Below are positions 1 through 5,687 of a stretch of 5,764 nt of DNA, in pieces (the first letter of the stretch is position 1; every line of letters starts with the position of its first letter). The notes under the pieces are model-generated. The model was not told the DNA's origin. It made no database searches and saw only the letters and a list, made by a program, of their open reading frames with translations. The DNA comes from Clostridiales bacterium (GTDB lineage: Bacteria > Bacillota_A > Clostridia > Christensenellales > Aristaeellaceae), in NCBI GenBank assembly GCA_012514855.1, contig JAAYZL010000170.1, positions 1 through 5,764 of the forward strand, written 5' to 3'. A program made the position numbers and the translations under genes.

Positions 1-200
1 TCCCCGTCCAGCGCGAGGTGCTGACCATGGGCGGCAACGACGCGGGCGCGATGCAATTGAGCCGCGCCGGGGTGCTCGCGGGCACGATCTCGGTCGCCTG
101 CCGCTATGTGCACTCGGCGTCGGAGGCGGTTTCGCTGCCGGATTTGGAGCGCGCGGCCGCGCTTCTGGTCGAATTCCTGCAAAATCCGCTGTGCGAATGA
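1..200 (+). CDS. M42-family metallo-aminopeptidase, C-terminal fragment (5' end outside window)
   Basis: Open from the window edge (codons in frame from position 3) to a TGA at 198-200; about 65 residues are visible. The order GGNDAGAMQLSRAG, then a hydrophobic GTISVACRY strand, then VHS.SEAVSL and a final helix (LERAAALLVEFL) matches the C-terminal end of M42 aminopeptidases (glutamyl aminopeptidase / endo-glucanase-M-like, TET-type cytosolic peptidases). In that family the corresponding RY.HS histidine is a metal ligand of the co-catalytic zinc/cobalt site; here it is encoded at 111-113. These enzymes trim N-terminal residues from peptides in the cytoplasm. The N-terminal metal ligands and catalytic Glu lie upstream and cannot be checked. 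The gene appears to end normally, and its reading frame is not connected to upp. Exact substrate preference cannot be told from this fragment. Confidence 0.85.
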   Translation, partial: PVQREVLTMGGNDAGAMQLSRAGVLAGTISVACRYVHSASEAVSLPDLERAAALLVEFLQNPLCE

Positions 201-233
201 CAATATTTATTCATTCTTTATGGGCACACGGCC

Positions 234-280
234 AAAAAACCGCGCTTTCCCTTGTCAACGCAGGGAAAATCGGGTATAAT
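234..280 (+). promoter_or_regulatory. Sigma-A type promoter for the upp-ntp operon
   Basis: The -35 box is TTGTCA (252-257, 5 of 6 consensus bases) and the -10 box is TATAAT (275-280, 6 of 6), separated by exactly 17 bp. Transcription is expected to start near A287. A run of six A residues at 234-239 lies about 50 bp upstream of that start, where an UP-element half-site would sit. This is the only convincing promoter in the window and lies in AT-rich DNA between the peptidase gene and upp. With no terminator or second promoter seen downstream, it probably drives upp and the whole ATPase operon. The start site is inferred from spacing, not measured. Confidence 0.85.
246..268. promoter_or_regulatory. 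Inverted repeat overlapping the -35 box, candidate operator
   Basis: TTTCCCT at 246-252 and AGGGAAA at 262-268 form a perfect 7-bp inverted repeat with a 9-bp spacer. Arm centres are 16 bp apart, about one and a half helical turns. The -35 box begins in the left arm and occupies the spacer, and the right arm lies in the -35/-10 spacer, so a protein bound here would compete with RNA polymerase. The motif does not match a regulator I can name. It is not followed by a T-run on the + strand, so it is unlikely to be the terminator of the upstream peptidase gene. Chance occurrence is possible. Confidence 0.35.
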
Positions 281-288
281 GTACCGAG

Positions 289-333
289 ATGCGTTTGTAC
301 AGGAAGCGGCGACGCTTCGCCGTATTTTTATAG
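289..333 (+). other. Possible 14-codon leader ORF ([14 protein letters not shown])
   Basis: An ATG at 289-291 lies about 2 nt after the predicted transcription start and opens 14 codons ending at TAG 331-333. The peptide is very basic (RKRRR at residues 5-9) and its Arg/Lys codons fall inside the leader hairpins. There is no room for an SD sequence, so it would have to be translated leaderless. It could be a leader peptide whose translation controls which hairpin forms, or simply a chance ORF created by the hairpin sequence. It stops before the upp SD and is in a different frame from upp. Confidence 0.2.
303..329 (+). promoter_or_regulatory. upp leader: two alternative hairpins, one attenuator-like
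   Basis: Two overlapping stems can form. The first pairs GAAGCG (303-308) with CGCTTC (313-318) around a GCGA loop of GNRA type. The second pairs 306-312 with 317-323 (six Watson-Crick pairs plus a basal G-U) around the loop CGCT and is followed at once by ATTTTT (324-329), as in a short intrinsic terminator. The two stems share bases and cannot coexist, which is the layout expected of an attenuator with an alternative fold. I see no PyrR-binding consensus or known riboswitch. The stems are short and the T-run is broken by A, so termination would be partial at best. Confidence 0.35.
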
Positions 334-362
334 CAATTTTTAAGGCGTGGGGGAATGTGCAG

Positions 363-992
363 ATGGGAAAGCTGGTCGTCGTGGATCATCCGCTGGTGCA
401 GCACAAGCTGTCGCTGATGCGGGACAAGAACTGCGGGACGAAGGATTTCCGGCAACTGCTGGAGGAAGTGGGCATGCTGATGGCCTACGAGGTCACGCGC
501 TCGCTGCCGCTGCGCGAGATCGAGGTCGAGACGCCGATCGCAACCTGCCGGACGAAGGTGCTCGCGGGGAAGAAGCTCGGCATCGTGCCGATCCTGCGCG
601 CGGGGCTGGGCATGGTCGACGGCGTGATGAACCTCGTGCCGGCGGCGAAGGTCGGACACATCGGGCTGTACCGCGACCCGGTGACGCATCTGCCGGTCGA
701 ATACTACTGCAAGCTCCCCCCGGACGTCAACGAGCGCGACCTGTTCGTGCTCGACCCGATGCTCGCGACCGGCGGCTCGTCGATCGCCGCGATCGACATC
801 CTGAAGGAGCGCGGCTGCACGTCGATCAAGCTCGTGTGCCTCGTCGGCTGTCCCGAGGGCGTACAGGCCGTGCAGGAGGCGCATCCGGACGTCGACATCT
901 ACATCGCCGCCATCGACGAAAAGCTCAACGAGAACAAGTACATCGTCCCCGGCCTCGGCGACGCGGGCGACCGGCTGTTCGGGACGAAGTGA
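363..992 (+). CDS. upp: Uracil phosphoribosyltransferase
   Basis: Cytosolic salvage enzyme converting uracil and 5-phosphoribosyl-1-pyrophosphate (PRPP) to UMP and pyrophosphate. The 209-residue product matches the family's usual length. Visible hallmarks are the N-terminal [17 protein letters not shown], the [12 protein letters not shown] segment (73-84), the PRPP-binding loop [12 protein letters not shown] (129-140), and the C-terminal uracil-binding [16 protein letters not shown] (194-209). All appear intact, so the enzyme is expected to be active. The ATG at 363 is chosen because GGGGGA (349-354) lies 8 nt upstream and the protein then begins exactly where homologues do. The frame stays open upstream, but that stretch crosses the promoter and cannot be translated from it. 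A GTG two codons earlier sits too close to the SD. Only 12 nt separate the gene from ntpF, so it looks like the first gene of the ATPase transcript. Confidence 0.97.
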   Translation: MGKLVVVDHPLVQHKLSLMRDKNCGTKDFRQLLEEVGMLMAYEVTRSLPLREIEVETPIATCRTKVLAGKKLGIVPILRAGLGMVDGVMNLVPAAKVGHIGLYRDPVTHLPVEYYCKLPPDVNERDLFVLDPMLATGGSSIAAIDILKERGCTSIKLVCLVGCPEGVQAVQEAHPDVDIYIAAIDEKLNENKYIVPGLGDAGDRLFGTK

Positions 993-1004
993 CGGAGGGA
1001 ACGC

Positions 1005-1322
1005 ATGGAGGCTCTGAACCACATCCGCGAGGCGGAGGCGCGAGCCGAACAGCTTCGGCAGGACGCGCAGCGCGAGGCGCGCGACATCGTAAAGGGCGTC
1101 GAGGAGGCCATTGCCGCCGAAAACCGCCAGTCGCAGCAGTTCATCCGGGACGGCGCGCAGCAGGTCATCGAGAACGCGCGCGCGTCCATACTGCGCGAAA
1201 TCGAGGCGATCGACGCTCGCATGGCCGTGAAGCTCGACAAGGCGCGGGAGGAAGCGGAAAAGCGCGTGCCCGACGCCGGACGGCGGATCTTTGAGAGGAT
1301 CGTTGGCGATGGCGATTGTTGA
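1005..1322 (+). CDS. ntpF: V/A-type ATPase peripheral-stalk subunit (NtpF / G / AhaH type)
   Basis: Predicted peripheral-stalk subunit, pairing with NtpE in a long coiled coil that links the catalytic head to NtpI. The 105-residue protein is almost entirely charged and helical: Ala/Glu/Arg/Gln-rich heptad-like sequence fills residues 1-88, and the end GRRIFERIVG (92-101) resembles the C-terminal ERIVG-type motif of AhaH/G-family stalk subunits. No membrane segment or enzyme motif is present. GGAGGGA (994-1000) is a strong SD before ATG 1005. Its position immediately before subunit I is the place of ntpF in Enterococcus hirae and of the G gene in Thermus. The last codons overlap the start of ntpI by 14 nt, suggesting coupled translation. 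Sequence identity in this family is low, so the call rests on length, coiled coil, C-terminal motif and gene order. Naming varies (F, G or H) between species. Confidence 0.85.
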   Translation: MEALNHIREAEARAEQLRQDAQREARDIVKGVEEAIAAENRQSQQFIRDGAQQVIENARASILREIEAIDARMAVKLDKAREEAEKRVPDAGRRIFERIVGDGDC

Positions 1323-3225
1323 GATGAAGAAGGTGCGGCTGCTCGCGCTTCGGCGCGACCGGTCGCGCGTGTTCCGGGCGATGCAGCGGCTCGGCTGCGT
1401 GCACGTCGCCGACGGCGGCGCGGACGTGCCCGAGGAGTTTTTGCCCCGCGACCTCTCCCGCCTCGAGGAGGCCGAGCGCCGGATCGCCAGGCTCGACTGG
1501 GCGATCGGGAAGATCGCGCCGTTCGCGCCGGAAAAGAAGGGGCTTTTCTCCGTGAAGCCCGAAAAGACCGAGGACGACCTGCTCGCCGCGCAGGCCGCGA
1601 AGTCCGACGTGATGGAGATCGTCAACCGGCTCGAGGAGATCGAGCGCACGTTTGCCGACCTCCGCTCGAAGGAGGCCAAGGAGCGCGCCGAGCTTTCGAA
1701 ACTCCGGCCGTGGGTTCCGCTCGACGTGCCGTTTGAGCGGATCGGCGGCGCGAAAAACAGCCGGTCGCTGCTCGTAACCGTTCCGCCGCGCGACTGGGCG
1801 GCGCTCGAAGCGGGCGTGCGGGAACTCCCGGTCGAGCCGGTTCTGCAGGAAATCTCGCGCGACCGCGACGGCGTCTACGCGCTGATCGCGGTACATCTTT
1901 CGGATTCGGAGGCGCTCTTGGACCTCCTGCGCTCGACCGGCGCGATGGAAATCTCCTTTTCGGGCGCGCGCGGCACGGCGGCGGCCCTGATCGAGCAGCT
2001 CGAGGGGCGCGTAAAGCGGCTCTCGGAGGTGCGCGCGCAGCTTCACAGGGAGATCGAGCGCTTCGGCCAGCGGACAAGCGAGGTCAAGGTGTTCCGCGAC
2101 GCGCTTTCGCTCGAACGGTCGCAGCTCGAGGCCGCGTCGAAGGTCGCGGAGACCGGAAGCGCGTTCTTCCTGACCGGCTGGACGCCCGCGGACTGCGAAG
2201 AAAAGGTGCGGCGCGCGATCGAGCGCAGCGCAACGGATTTCGACCTCGAGTTCTCCGACCCCGCGGAGGACGAGGACTTTCCGACGCTGCTTCGGAACGG
2301 CAGGTTCCTGACGCCGTTCGAGTCCGTCGTCAAGCTGTACGCGCTGCCGAACCCGCGCGGCATCGATCCGACGTTTGTGATGGCTCCGTTTTTCATCTGC
2401 TTTTTCGGGCTGATGATGGGCGACGCGGCCTACGGCGTCATCATGGCGGTGCTCGCCGCGCTCATTTCGCGAAAGCTCCGCGGCAAGGGCGGCTTGGGCG
2501 CGATCGTCGCGGTGCTCGTCTCCGGAAGCATCTCGACGATCGTCTGGGGCGCGCTGCTCGGGGGCTGGTTCGGCATCGAGGACGTGAAGCCGCTGATCGG
2601 GTTCACGCCGATGGGCGAGCCGATCAAGATGATGGTATTGTGCCTGGGCCTCGGCGCGGTGCAGATATTGACGGGCATCGGGGTCGCGATGTATATGAAC
2701 TTCAAGCGCGGGCAGGTGCTCGACGGGCTCCTCGATCAGGGGCTGTGGTTCGTGCTGTTCGGCGGGCTTGGGCTTCTGTTCGTAAACCCCGAGATCGGCA
2801 AGATCCTCGCGATCATAGGCGCCGCGGGCATCTTCCTGACCGCCGGGCGCAAGCGCAAGAAGCTGTTTTCGAAGTTCACCGGCGGCTTCAACGCGCTGTA
2901 CGGCATCAGCGGCTACATCTCGGACCTCTTGTCCTACGCGCGGCTGTTCGGCATGGGGCTCGCGACCGGCGTCATCGCGATGGTCATGAACAACGTCGCC
3001 GGGATGCTGATGAAGGGCGTCGTCGGGACGATTCTGGGCATTGTGGTGCTCCTCGTCGGCCACACGTTCAACATCGCGATCAACGTGCTTGGCGCGTACG
3101 TGCACACCTGCCGCCTGCAGTACATCGAGTTCTTCGGCAAGTTCTTCGAGGACGGCGGGAAGCCGTTCACCCCCCTCGGGACGGAGGGAAAATACGTCGA
3201 CTTTGGCCTCGACAGGGCCGCCTGA
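1309..3225 (+). CDS. ntpI: V/A-type ATPase membrane subunit I (a-subunit, ion-channel stator)
   Basis: Integral membrane stator subunit that supplies the two ion half-channels beside the rotor ring; 638 residues, a normal length. Residues 1 to about 350 are the cytosolic arm, starting MAIVEMKKVRLLAL and rich in coiled coil (about 45-66, 88-130, 225-275). From about residue 355 the protein is strongly hydrophobic with several membrane spans, including the family motif GLMMGDAAYG (367-376). The essential channel arginine is in SYARLFGMGLA (Arg545); a second conserved arginine is in VHTCRLQYIEFFGKF (Arg602). They correspond by motif to Vph1 Arg735 and Arg799. ATG 1309 is preferred to an in-frame TTG at 1291 because GAGAGGA (1293-1299) gives a well-placed SD and MAIV.MKK is the family's typical N-terminus. 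The start lies inside the end of ntpF. Confidence 0.96.
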   Translation: MAIVEMKKVRLLALRRDRSRVFRAMQRLGCVHVADGGADVPEEFLPRDLSRLEEAERRIARLDWAIGKIAPFAPEKKGLFSVKPEKTEDDLLAAQAAKSDVMEIVNRLEEIERTFADLRSKEAKERAELSKLRPWVPLDVPFERIGGAKNSRSLLVTVPPRDWAALEAGVRELPVEPVLQEISRDRDGVYALIAVHLSDSEALLDLLRSTGAMEISFSGARGTAAALIEQLEGRVKRLSEVRAQLHREIERFGQRTSEVKVFRDALSLERSQLEAASKVAETGSAFFLTGWTPADCEEKVRRAIERSATDFDLEFSDPAEDEDFPTLLRNGRFLTPFESVVKLYALPNPRGIDPTFVMAPFFICFFGLMMGDAAYGVIMAVLAALISRKLRGKGGLGAIVAVLVSGSISTIVWGALLGGWFGIEDVKPLIGFTPMGEPIKMMVLCLGLGAVQILTGIGVAMYMNFKRGQVLDGLLDQGLWFVLFGGLGLLFVNPEIGKILAIIGAAGIFLTAGRKRKKLFSKFTGGFNALYGISGYISDLLSYARLFGMGLATGVIAMVMNNVAGMLMKGVVGTILGIVVLLVGHTFNIAINVLGAYVHTCRLQYIEFFGKFFEDGGKPFTPLGTEGKYVDFGLDRAA

Positions 3226-3239
3226 TACGGACGACAACG

Positions 3240-3255
3240 ACAAAAAATCGGGAGG
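3240..3255 (+). promoter_or_regulatory. A-rich leader and strong SD of ntpK
   Basis: The 38-nt gap between ntpI and ntpK (3226-3263) is the longest inside the operon. It contains few G/C pairing possibilities, an A-run (3242-3247) and a GGAGG core (3251-3255) 8 nt before ATG 3264. In otherwise GC-rich DNA this is an unusually open initiation region. It fits the need for about ten copies of NtpK per complex, but enhanced initiation is inferred, not shown. Confidence 0.5.
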
Positions 3256-3263
3256 AAACGAAC

Positions 3264-3734
3264 ATGTTGATGGAAAACCTCGGTGTCATTCTTGCGCTTT
3301 TCGGCGCGATGCTCTCGGTGCTTGTGGCGGGCATAGGCTCGGCCAAGGGCGTGGGCATGGCGGGCGAGGCGCTCTCCGGCGTCGTCAGCGAGAACCCGGA
3401 AATCTTCGGCAAGGGCCTCGTGCTGCAGCTTCTGCCGGGCACGCAGGGCGTCTACGGCTTTCTGATCGGCTTCATCGTGCTTCTGAAGACCCCGATCATG
3501 GGCGGCGACGCGCTTTCGATCGAGCAGGGCGTCAAGACGATCATCGCCTGCCTTCCGGTCGCGATCGTCGGCTATCTGTCGGCCGTCGCGCAGGCGCGCG
3601 TCGCGGTCAGCTCGATCTATCTGCTCGGCAAGCGCGGCGAGGCCGGCGGACAGGGCATCGTCATGACGGTCATGGTCGAGACGTACGCGGTTCTCGCGCT
3701 GCTGGCATCGTTTTTGATGGTCAACGGAATTTGA
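3264..3734 (+). CDS. ntpK: V-type ATPase rotor-ring subunit K (16-kDa proteolipid), probably Na+-binding
   Basis: Proteolipid that forms the rotating membrane ring; 156 residues, a duplicated double hairpin with four membrane helices (about 5-26, 50-75, 88-118, 128-154). Each half shows the c-subunit pattern, with G-rich GIGSAKGVGMAGEA in the first hairpin and a single ion-carrying glutamate in the second, VMVETYAVL (Glu139). The E. hirae NtpK sodium site uses L61, T64, Q65, Q110 and E139. Here the equivalents are Leu57, Thr60, Gln61 (in LLPGTQG), Gln110 (in SAVAQA) and Glu139, all conserved. Sodium coupling is therefore predicted rather than proton coupling. The start at ATG 3264 has GGAGG 8 nt upstream; the second ATG at 3270 is less well placed. 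Loss of a carboxylate in the first hairpin is normal for V-type K subunits. No signal peptide is expected. Confidence 0.97.
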   Translation: MLMENLGVILALFGAMLSVLVAGIGSAKGVGMAGEALSGVVSENPEIFGKGLVLQLLPGTQGVYGFLIGFIVLLKTPIMGGDALSIEQGVKTIIACLPVAIVGYLSAVAQARVAVSSIYLLGKRGEAGGQGIVMTVMVETYAVLALLASFLMVNGI

Positions 3735-3750
3735 GGGAGGTGTTCCCTTG
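3732..3750 (+). promoter_or_regulatory. Small hairpin over the SD and TTG start of ntpE
   Basis: AGGGA (3734-3738) can pair with TCCCT (3744-3748) around a GGTGT loop, with two further wobble pairs possible at the base (3733-3749 and 3732-3750). The stem would hold part of the SD GGGAGGTG (3735-3742) and the T of the TTG start, and its base includes the ntpK stop codon. Ribosomes finishing ntpK would open it, so ntpE translation may depend on ntpK translation. This is a structural prediction from base pairing only. Confidence 0.4.
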
Positions 3751-4326
3751 AAGGCGGACGCCATTTACAACCGCATCCTCGAGGATGCGCGCCTCGACGC
3801 CGCGAGGATGATCGAGGACGCGCGCGCGCGCGCCGAGATGCTGCGCGAGAAGAATGAGGATCTGATCGAGGAAAAGCGCAGCCAGGCGGTCGCGGCCGCC
3901 AGGCTGGAGTGCGACGAGATGCGCGACCGGATGCTCAGGATGGCCGAGCTCGAGCGCAGGAAGAGTGCGCTTCGGATGAAGCGCGAGGTCATCGACCTCG
4001 CGTTCCGGGACGCGCTCGGCAGGCTTCGCGCGATGCCCGACGAGGACGCCCGCGCGTTCATGGAGAAGCGCATCGCCAGGGCCTCCGAGGACGGCGAGGA
4101 GCTCGTCGTCGACCAGGCGGACAAGGGCGTGTTCGATCAGAGCTTCGTCGACCGGGTCAACAAACGGCTCAAAAGCCCGATAAGTCTTTCAAGCGACACC
4201 TGCGATCTCGGCGGCGGCGCGCTGCTGCGCCGACCGGGCATGGAGGTCAACCTGAGCTATGCCGCGGCGCTCAACGAAGTGCGGCCCGCGCTCGAGGCGG
4301 AGGTCGCCCAGGCGCTGTTCGGATGA
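3748..4326 (+). CDS. ntpE: V/A-type ATPase peripheral-stalk subunit E
   Basis: Peripheral-stalk subunit that binds the top of the A3B3 head and, with NtpF, resists rotation; 192 residues, near the family norm of about 190-200. Residues 1-95 form a charged helix/coiled coil (ILEDARLDAARMIEDARARAE...). Residues 100-192 are the globular head-binding domain ending in GGGALLRRPGMEVNLSYAAAL and LEAEVAQALFG, resembling the family's C-terminal GG...R...V..S pattern and E/V-A-L-F tail. The start is TTG 3748: GGGAGGTG (3735-3742) is well spaced from it, and the next in-frame ATG (3808) has no such site and would remove the first 20 residues of the stalk helix. The gap to ntpK is 13 nt. An alternating C/G tract at 3819-3833 encodes part of the DARARA repeat. 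A weak start plus a hairpin may keep E expression below that of K. Confidence 0.94.
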   Translation: MKADAIYNRILEDARLDAARMIEDARARAEMLREKNEDLIEEKRSQAVAAARLECDEMRDRMLRMAELERRKSALRMKREVIDLAFRDALGRLRAMPDEDARAFMEKRIARASEDGEELVVDQADKGVFDQSFVDRVNKRLKSPISLSSDTCDLGGGALLRRPGMEVNLSYAAALNEVRPALEAEVAQALFG

Positions 4327-4342
4327 GAAGGGGGGAGAACGC

Positions 4343-5338
4343 ATGCCGCAGATAAGCCAGCCCTACGCCATCGGGCGCGTGCGCGCGCTGTCGCGGTCGC
4401 TGTTTACCCGCCAGACGGTCGAGAGGCTTTTGTCGGCCGGGAGCGTGCAGGAGCTCGCGCGCGTGCTCGCGGAGCTCGGCTGGGGAGAGGCCGAGGACAA
4501 GGCGGGCGTCGAGCGGCTCGCCGACAAGCAGGTGCAGGAGGCGTGCCGGCTGATCCGGGAGATCACGCCGGAGCCGAATGTGACCGACTGCTTTTTCGCG
4601 CGCTACGACATCCTGAACCTGAAAATACTTCTGAAGGCGAGGATGCTCGGCGCTTCGGACGTCCCGCTCTCCGCGAACGGGCTGATCGACCGGGAAATCC
4701 TGCGCCACGCCGTCCAGGAGGCGGACTATTCCGCGCTTCCCGAGGAATACCGGGGCGCGCTTTCCGAGATCGAGGCGCGCGTCGCGGCCGGGCCGGACCC
4801 GCTGTTCGTCGACGCGCGGCTCGACCGGCTGCTGTTTTCGACGAGCGCGGAGAGGCTGAAGAAGGTCAAAAATCTCGACCCGGCGATCGAAAAGTATTTT
4901 CAGTCGAGGGCGGACGCGGCCAACATCCTCTCGGCGCTCAGAATCCAGAAGATGGGCTGGGGCGCGCCGCTGCTCGACGAGGTGCTCGTGCCGGGCGGAA
5001 ACGTGCCCGGGGAGTTGCTCTCGGAGCTTGCCGGGGACGCGCACGCGGTTTCCGGGCTCGAAAAGCACGTCGGCGCGGCGTTTTTCCGCGCGCTTTCGAT
5101 GGGCATGGCGGACGTCGAGCGCGGACAAGGGCTCGCGGCCGTCGAAAAGCGGCTCGACGACCATGTCCTCTCGCTGATCCGCCCCGGCCGCTACGACATA
5201 TTGGGCATGCTCCCGATCGTCGGCTATCTGCTCGCGCGCGAGCGGGAGGCCGCCGCGGTCCGGCTGATCGCCGCGGCGAAGGCGGTCGGCGCCGCGGAGG
5301 AGCAGCTCGCTTCGCGGCTTCGCGAGACCTACGCATGA
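4343..5338 (+). CDS. ntpC: V/A-type ATPase subunit C (d-type ring adaptor)
   Basis: Funnel-shaped cytosolic adaptor that sits on the K ring and passes its rotation to the central shaft; equivalent to eukaryotic subunit d. The 331 residues match the usual length of about 330. The family's repeated helical pattern is visible: the N-terminal helices with RVRALSRSL and TVERLLSAGSVQELARVL, FFARYDILNLKILLKARMLG (84-103), a second such repeat RADAANILSALRIQKMG (189-205), and the C-terminal ILGMLPIVGYLLAREREAAAVRLIAAAK (286-313), where homologues have P...YLLAREAE...VR. ATG 4343 is chosen because GGGGGAG (4331-4337) is the only good SD and the product then begins at the usual place; the frame is open further upstream only by overlap with ntpE. 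It is 16 nt after ntpE and 17 nt before ntpG. Confidence 0.95.
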   Translation: MPQISQPYAIGRVRALSRSLFTRQTVERLLSAGSVQELARVLAELGWGEAEDKAGVERLADKQVQEACRLIREITPEPNVTDCFFARYDILNLKILLKARMLGASDVPLSANGLIDREILRHAVQEADYSALPEEYRGALSEIEARVAAGPDPLFVDARLDRLLFSTSAERLKKVKNLDPAIEKYFQSRADAANILSALRIQKMGWGAPLLDEVLVPGGNVPGELLSELAGDAHAVSGLEKHVGAAFFRALSMGMADVERGQGLAAVEKRLDDHVLSLIRPGRYDILGMLPIVGYLLAREREAAAVRLIAAAKAVGAAEEQLASRLRETYA

Positions 5339-5355
5339 CGCACAAGGAGGCAGCT

Positions 5356-5682
5356 ATGGCGAAAATCGCAGCGGTCGGCCCGAAGGAGGCCGTGCTGGCG
5401 TTCAAGGCGCTGGGGCTCGAGGTCGTCCCTGTCGCGACGCCCTCCGAAGCGGCCCGCGCCGTCCACGAGCTCGCGGAATCGGGCGCGGCGGTGATCTTCA
5501 TCACCGAGCGCGAGGCGAGCCAGATCGAGGAGACCATATCGCGCTACAAGACCTCGCCGACGCCCGCCATCATCCCGATCCCCGGCGCCGGGGGCGCGCT
5601 GGGGCTGGGCATGGCCGCGGTGCGCAAGAACGTCGAGAAGGCGGTCGGCGCGGACATACTGTTTGACGAAAGGGAGAGGTAA
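5356..5682 (+). CDS. ntpG: V/A-type ATPase central-shaft subunit F (NtpG in Enterococcus naming)
   Basis: Small Rossmann-like subunit of the central rotor shaft that binds subunit D and influences ATP hydrolysis; 108 residues, close to the usual 100-105. Visible family features are the N-terminal MAKIAAVG strand, VIFITEREASQI (46-57), PAIIPIPG (70-77) and VEKAVGADILFDE (93-105). Two starts are possible: ATG 5335 overlaps the ntpC stop, and ATG 5356 lies 5 nt after a perfect AAGGAGG (5344-5350). The second is chosen because its SD lies between the two starts and because homologues begin with a short M-K-I-A-like N-terminus. Nomenclature differs: this is F in Thermus and archaea, G in E. hirae. 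It ends TAA, 5 nt before ntpA. Confidence 0.95.
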   Translation: MAKIAAVGPKEAVLAFKALGLEVVPVATPSEAARAVHELAESGAAVIFITEREASQIEETISRYKTSPTPAIIPIPGAGGALGLGMAAVRKNVEKAVGADILFDERER

Positions 5683-5687
5683 GGCCG

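Noticed and set aside
201..245. Terminator for the upstream peptidase gene
   Set aside because: Only a 3-bp GGC/GCC pairing precedes the A-run near 234-239, and an A-run is the wrong sign for a + strand terminator. I see no convincing intrinsic terminator here.
230..258. Divergent minus-strand promoter using TTGACA (complement of 253-258)
   Set aside because: The box is a by-product of the near-palindromic TTGTCAA; no -10-like hexamer lies at a suitable distance on the minus strand and no minus-strand gene follows.
252..362. Upstream extension of upp to TTG 252
   Set aside because: The extension would cover the promoter itself, add 37 residues not found in the family, and ignore the good SD at 349-354.
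347..1294. Plus-strand frame of 315 codons overlapping upp, ntpF and the gap between them
   Set aside because: The product is Gly/Arg/Ala-rich with no motif, and upp and ntpF are certain in other frames.
255..1679. Minus-strand open frame of 474 codons opposite upp and ntpF
   Set aside because: It runs across the upp promoter, two genes and part of a third; its product is repetitive Arg/Leu/Asp/Ala-rich sequence typical of a GC-rich antisense shadow.
1165..3243. Minus-strand open frame of 692 codons opposite ntpI
   Set aside because: It lies opposite a clearly recognisable gene, has a low-complexity Arg/Glu/His/Leu-rich product without family motifs, and arises from the strong G/C third-position bias of ntpI.
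5335..5355. Start of ntpG at ATG 5335 overlapping the ntpC stop
   Set aside because: The perfect SD AAGGAGG is downstream of this ATG and correctly placed only for ATG 5356; the extra seven residues are not typical of the family.
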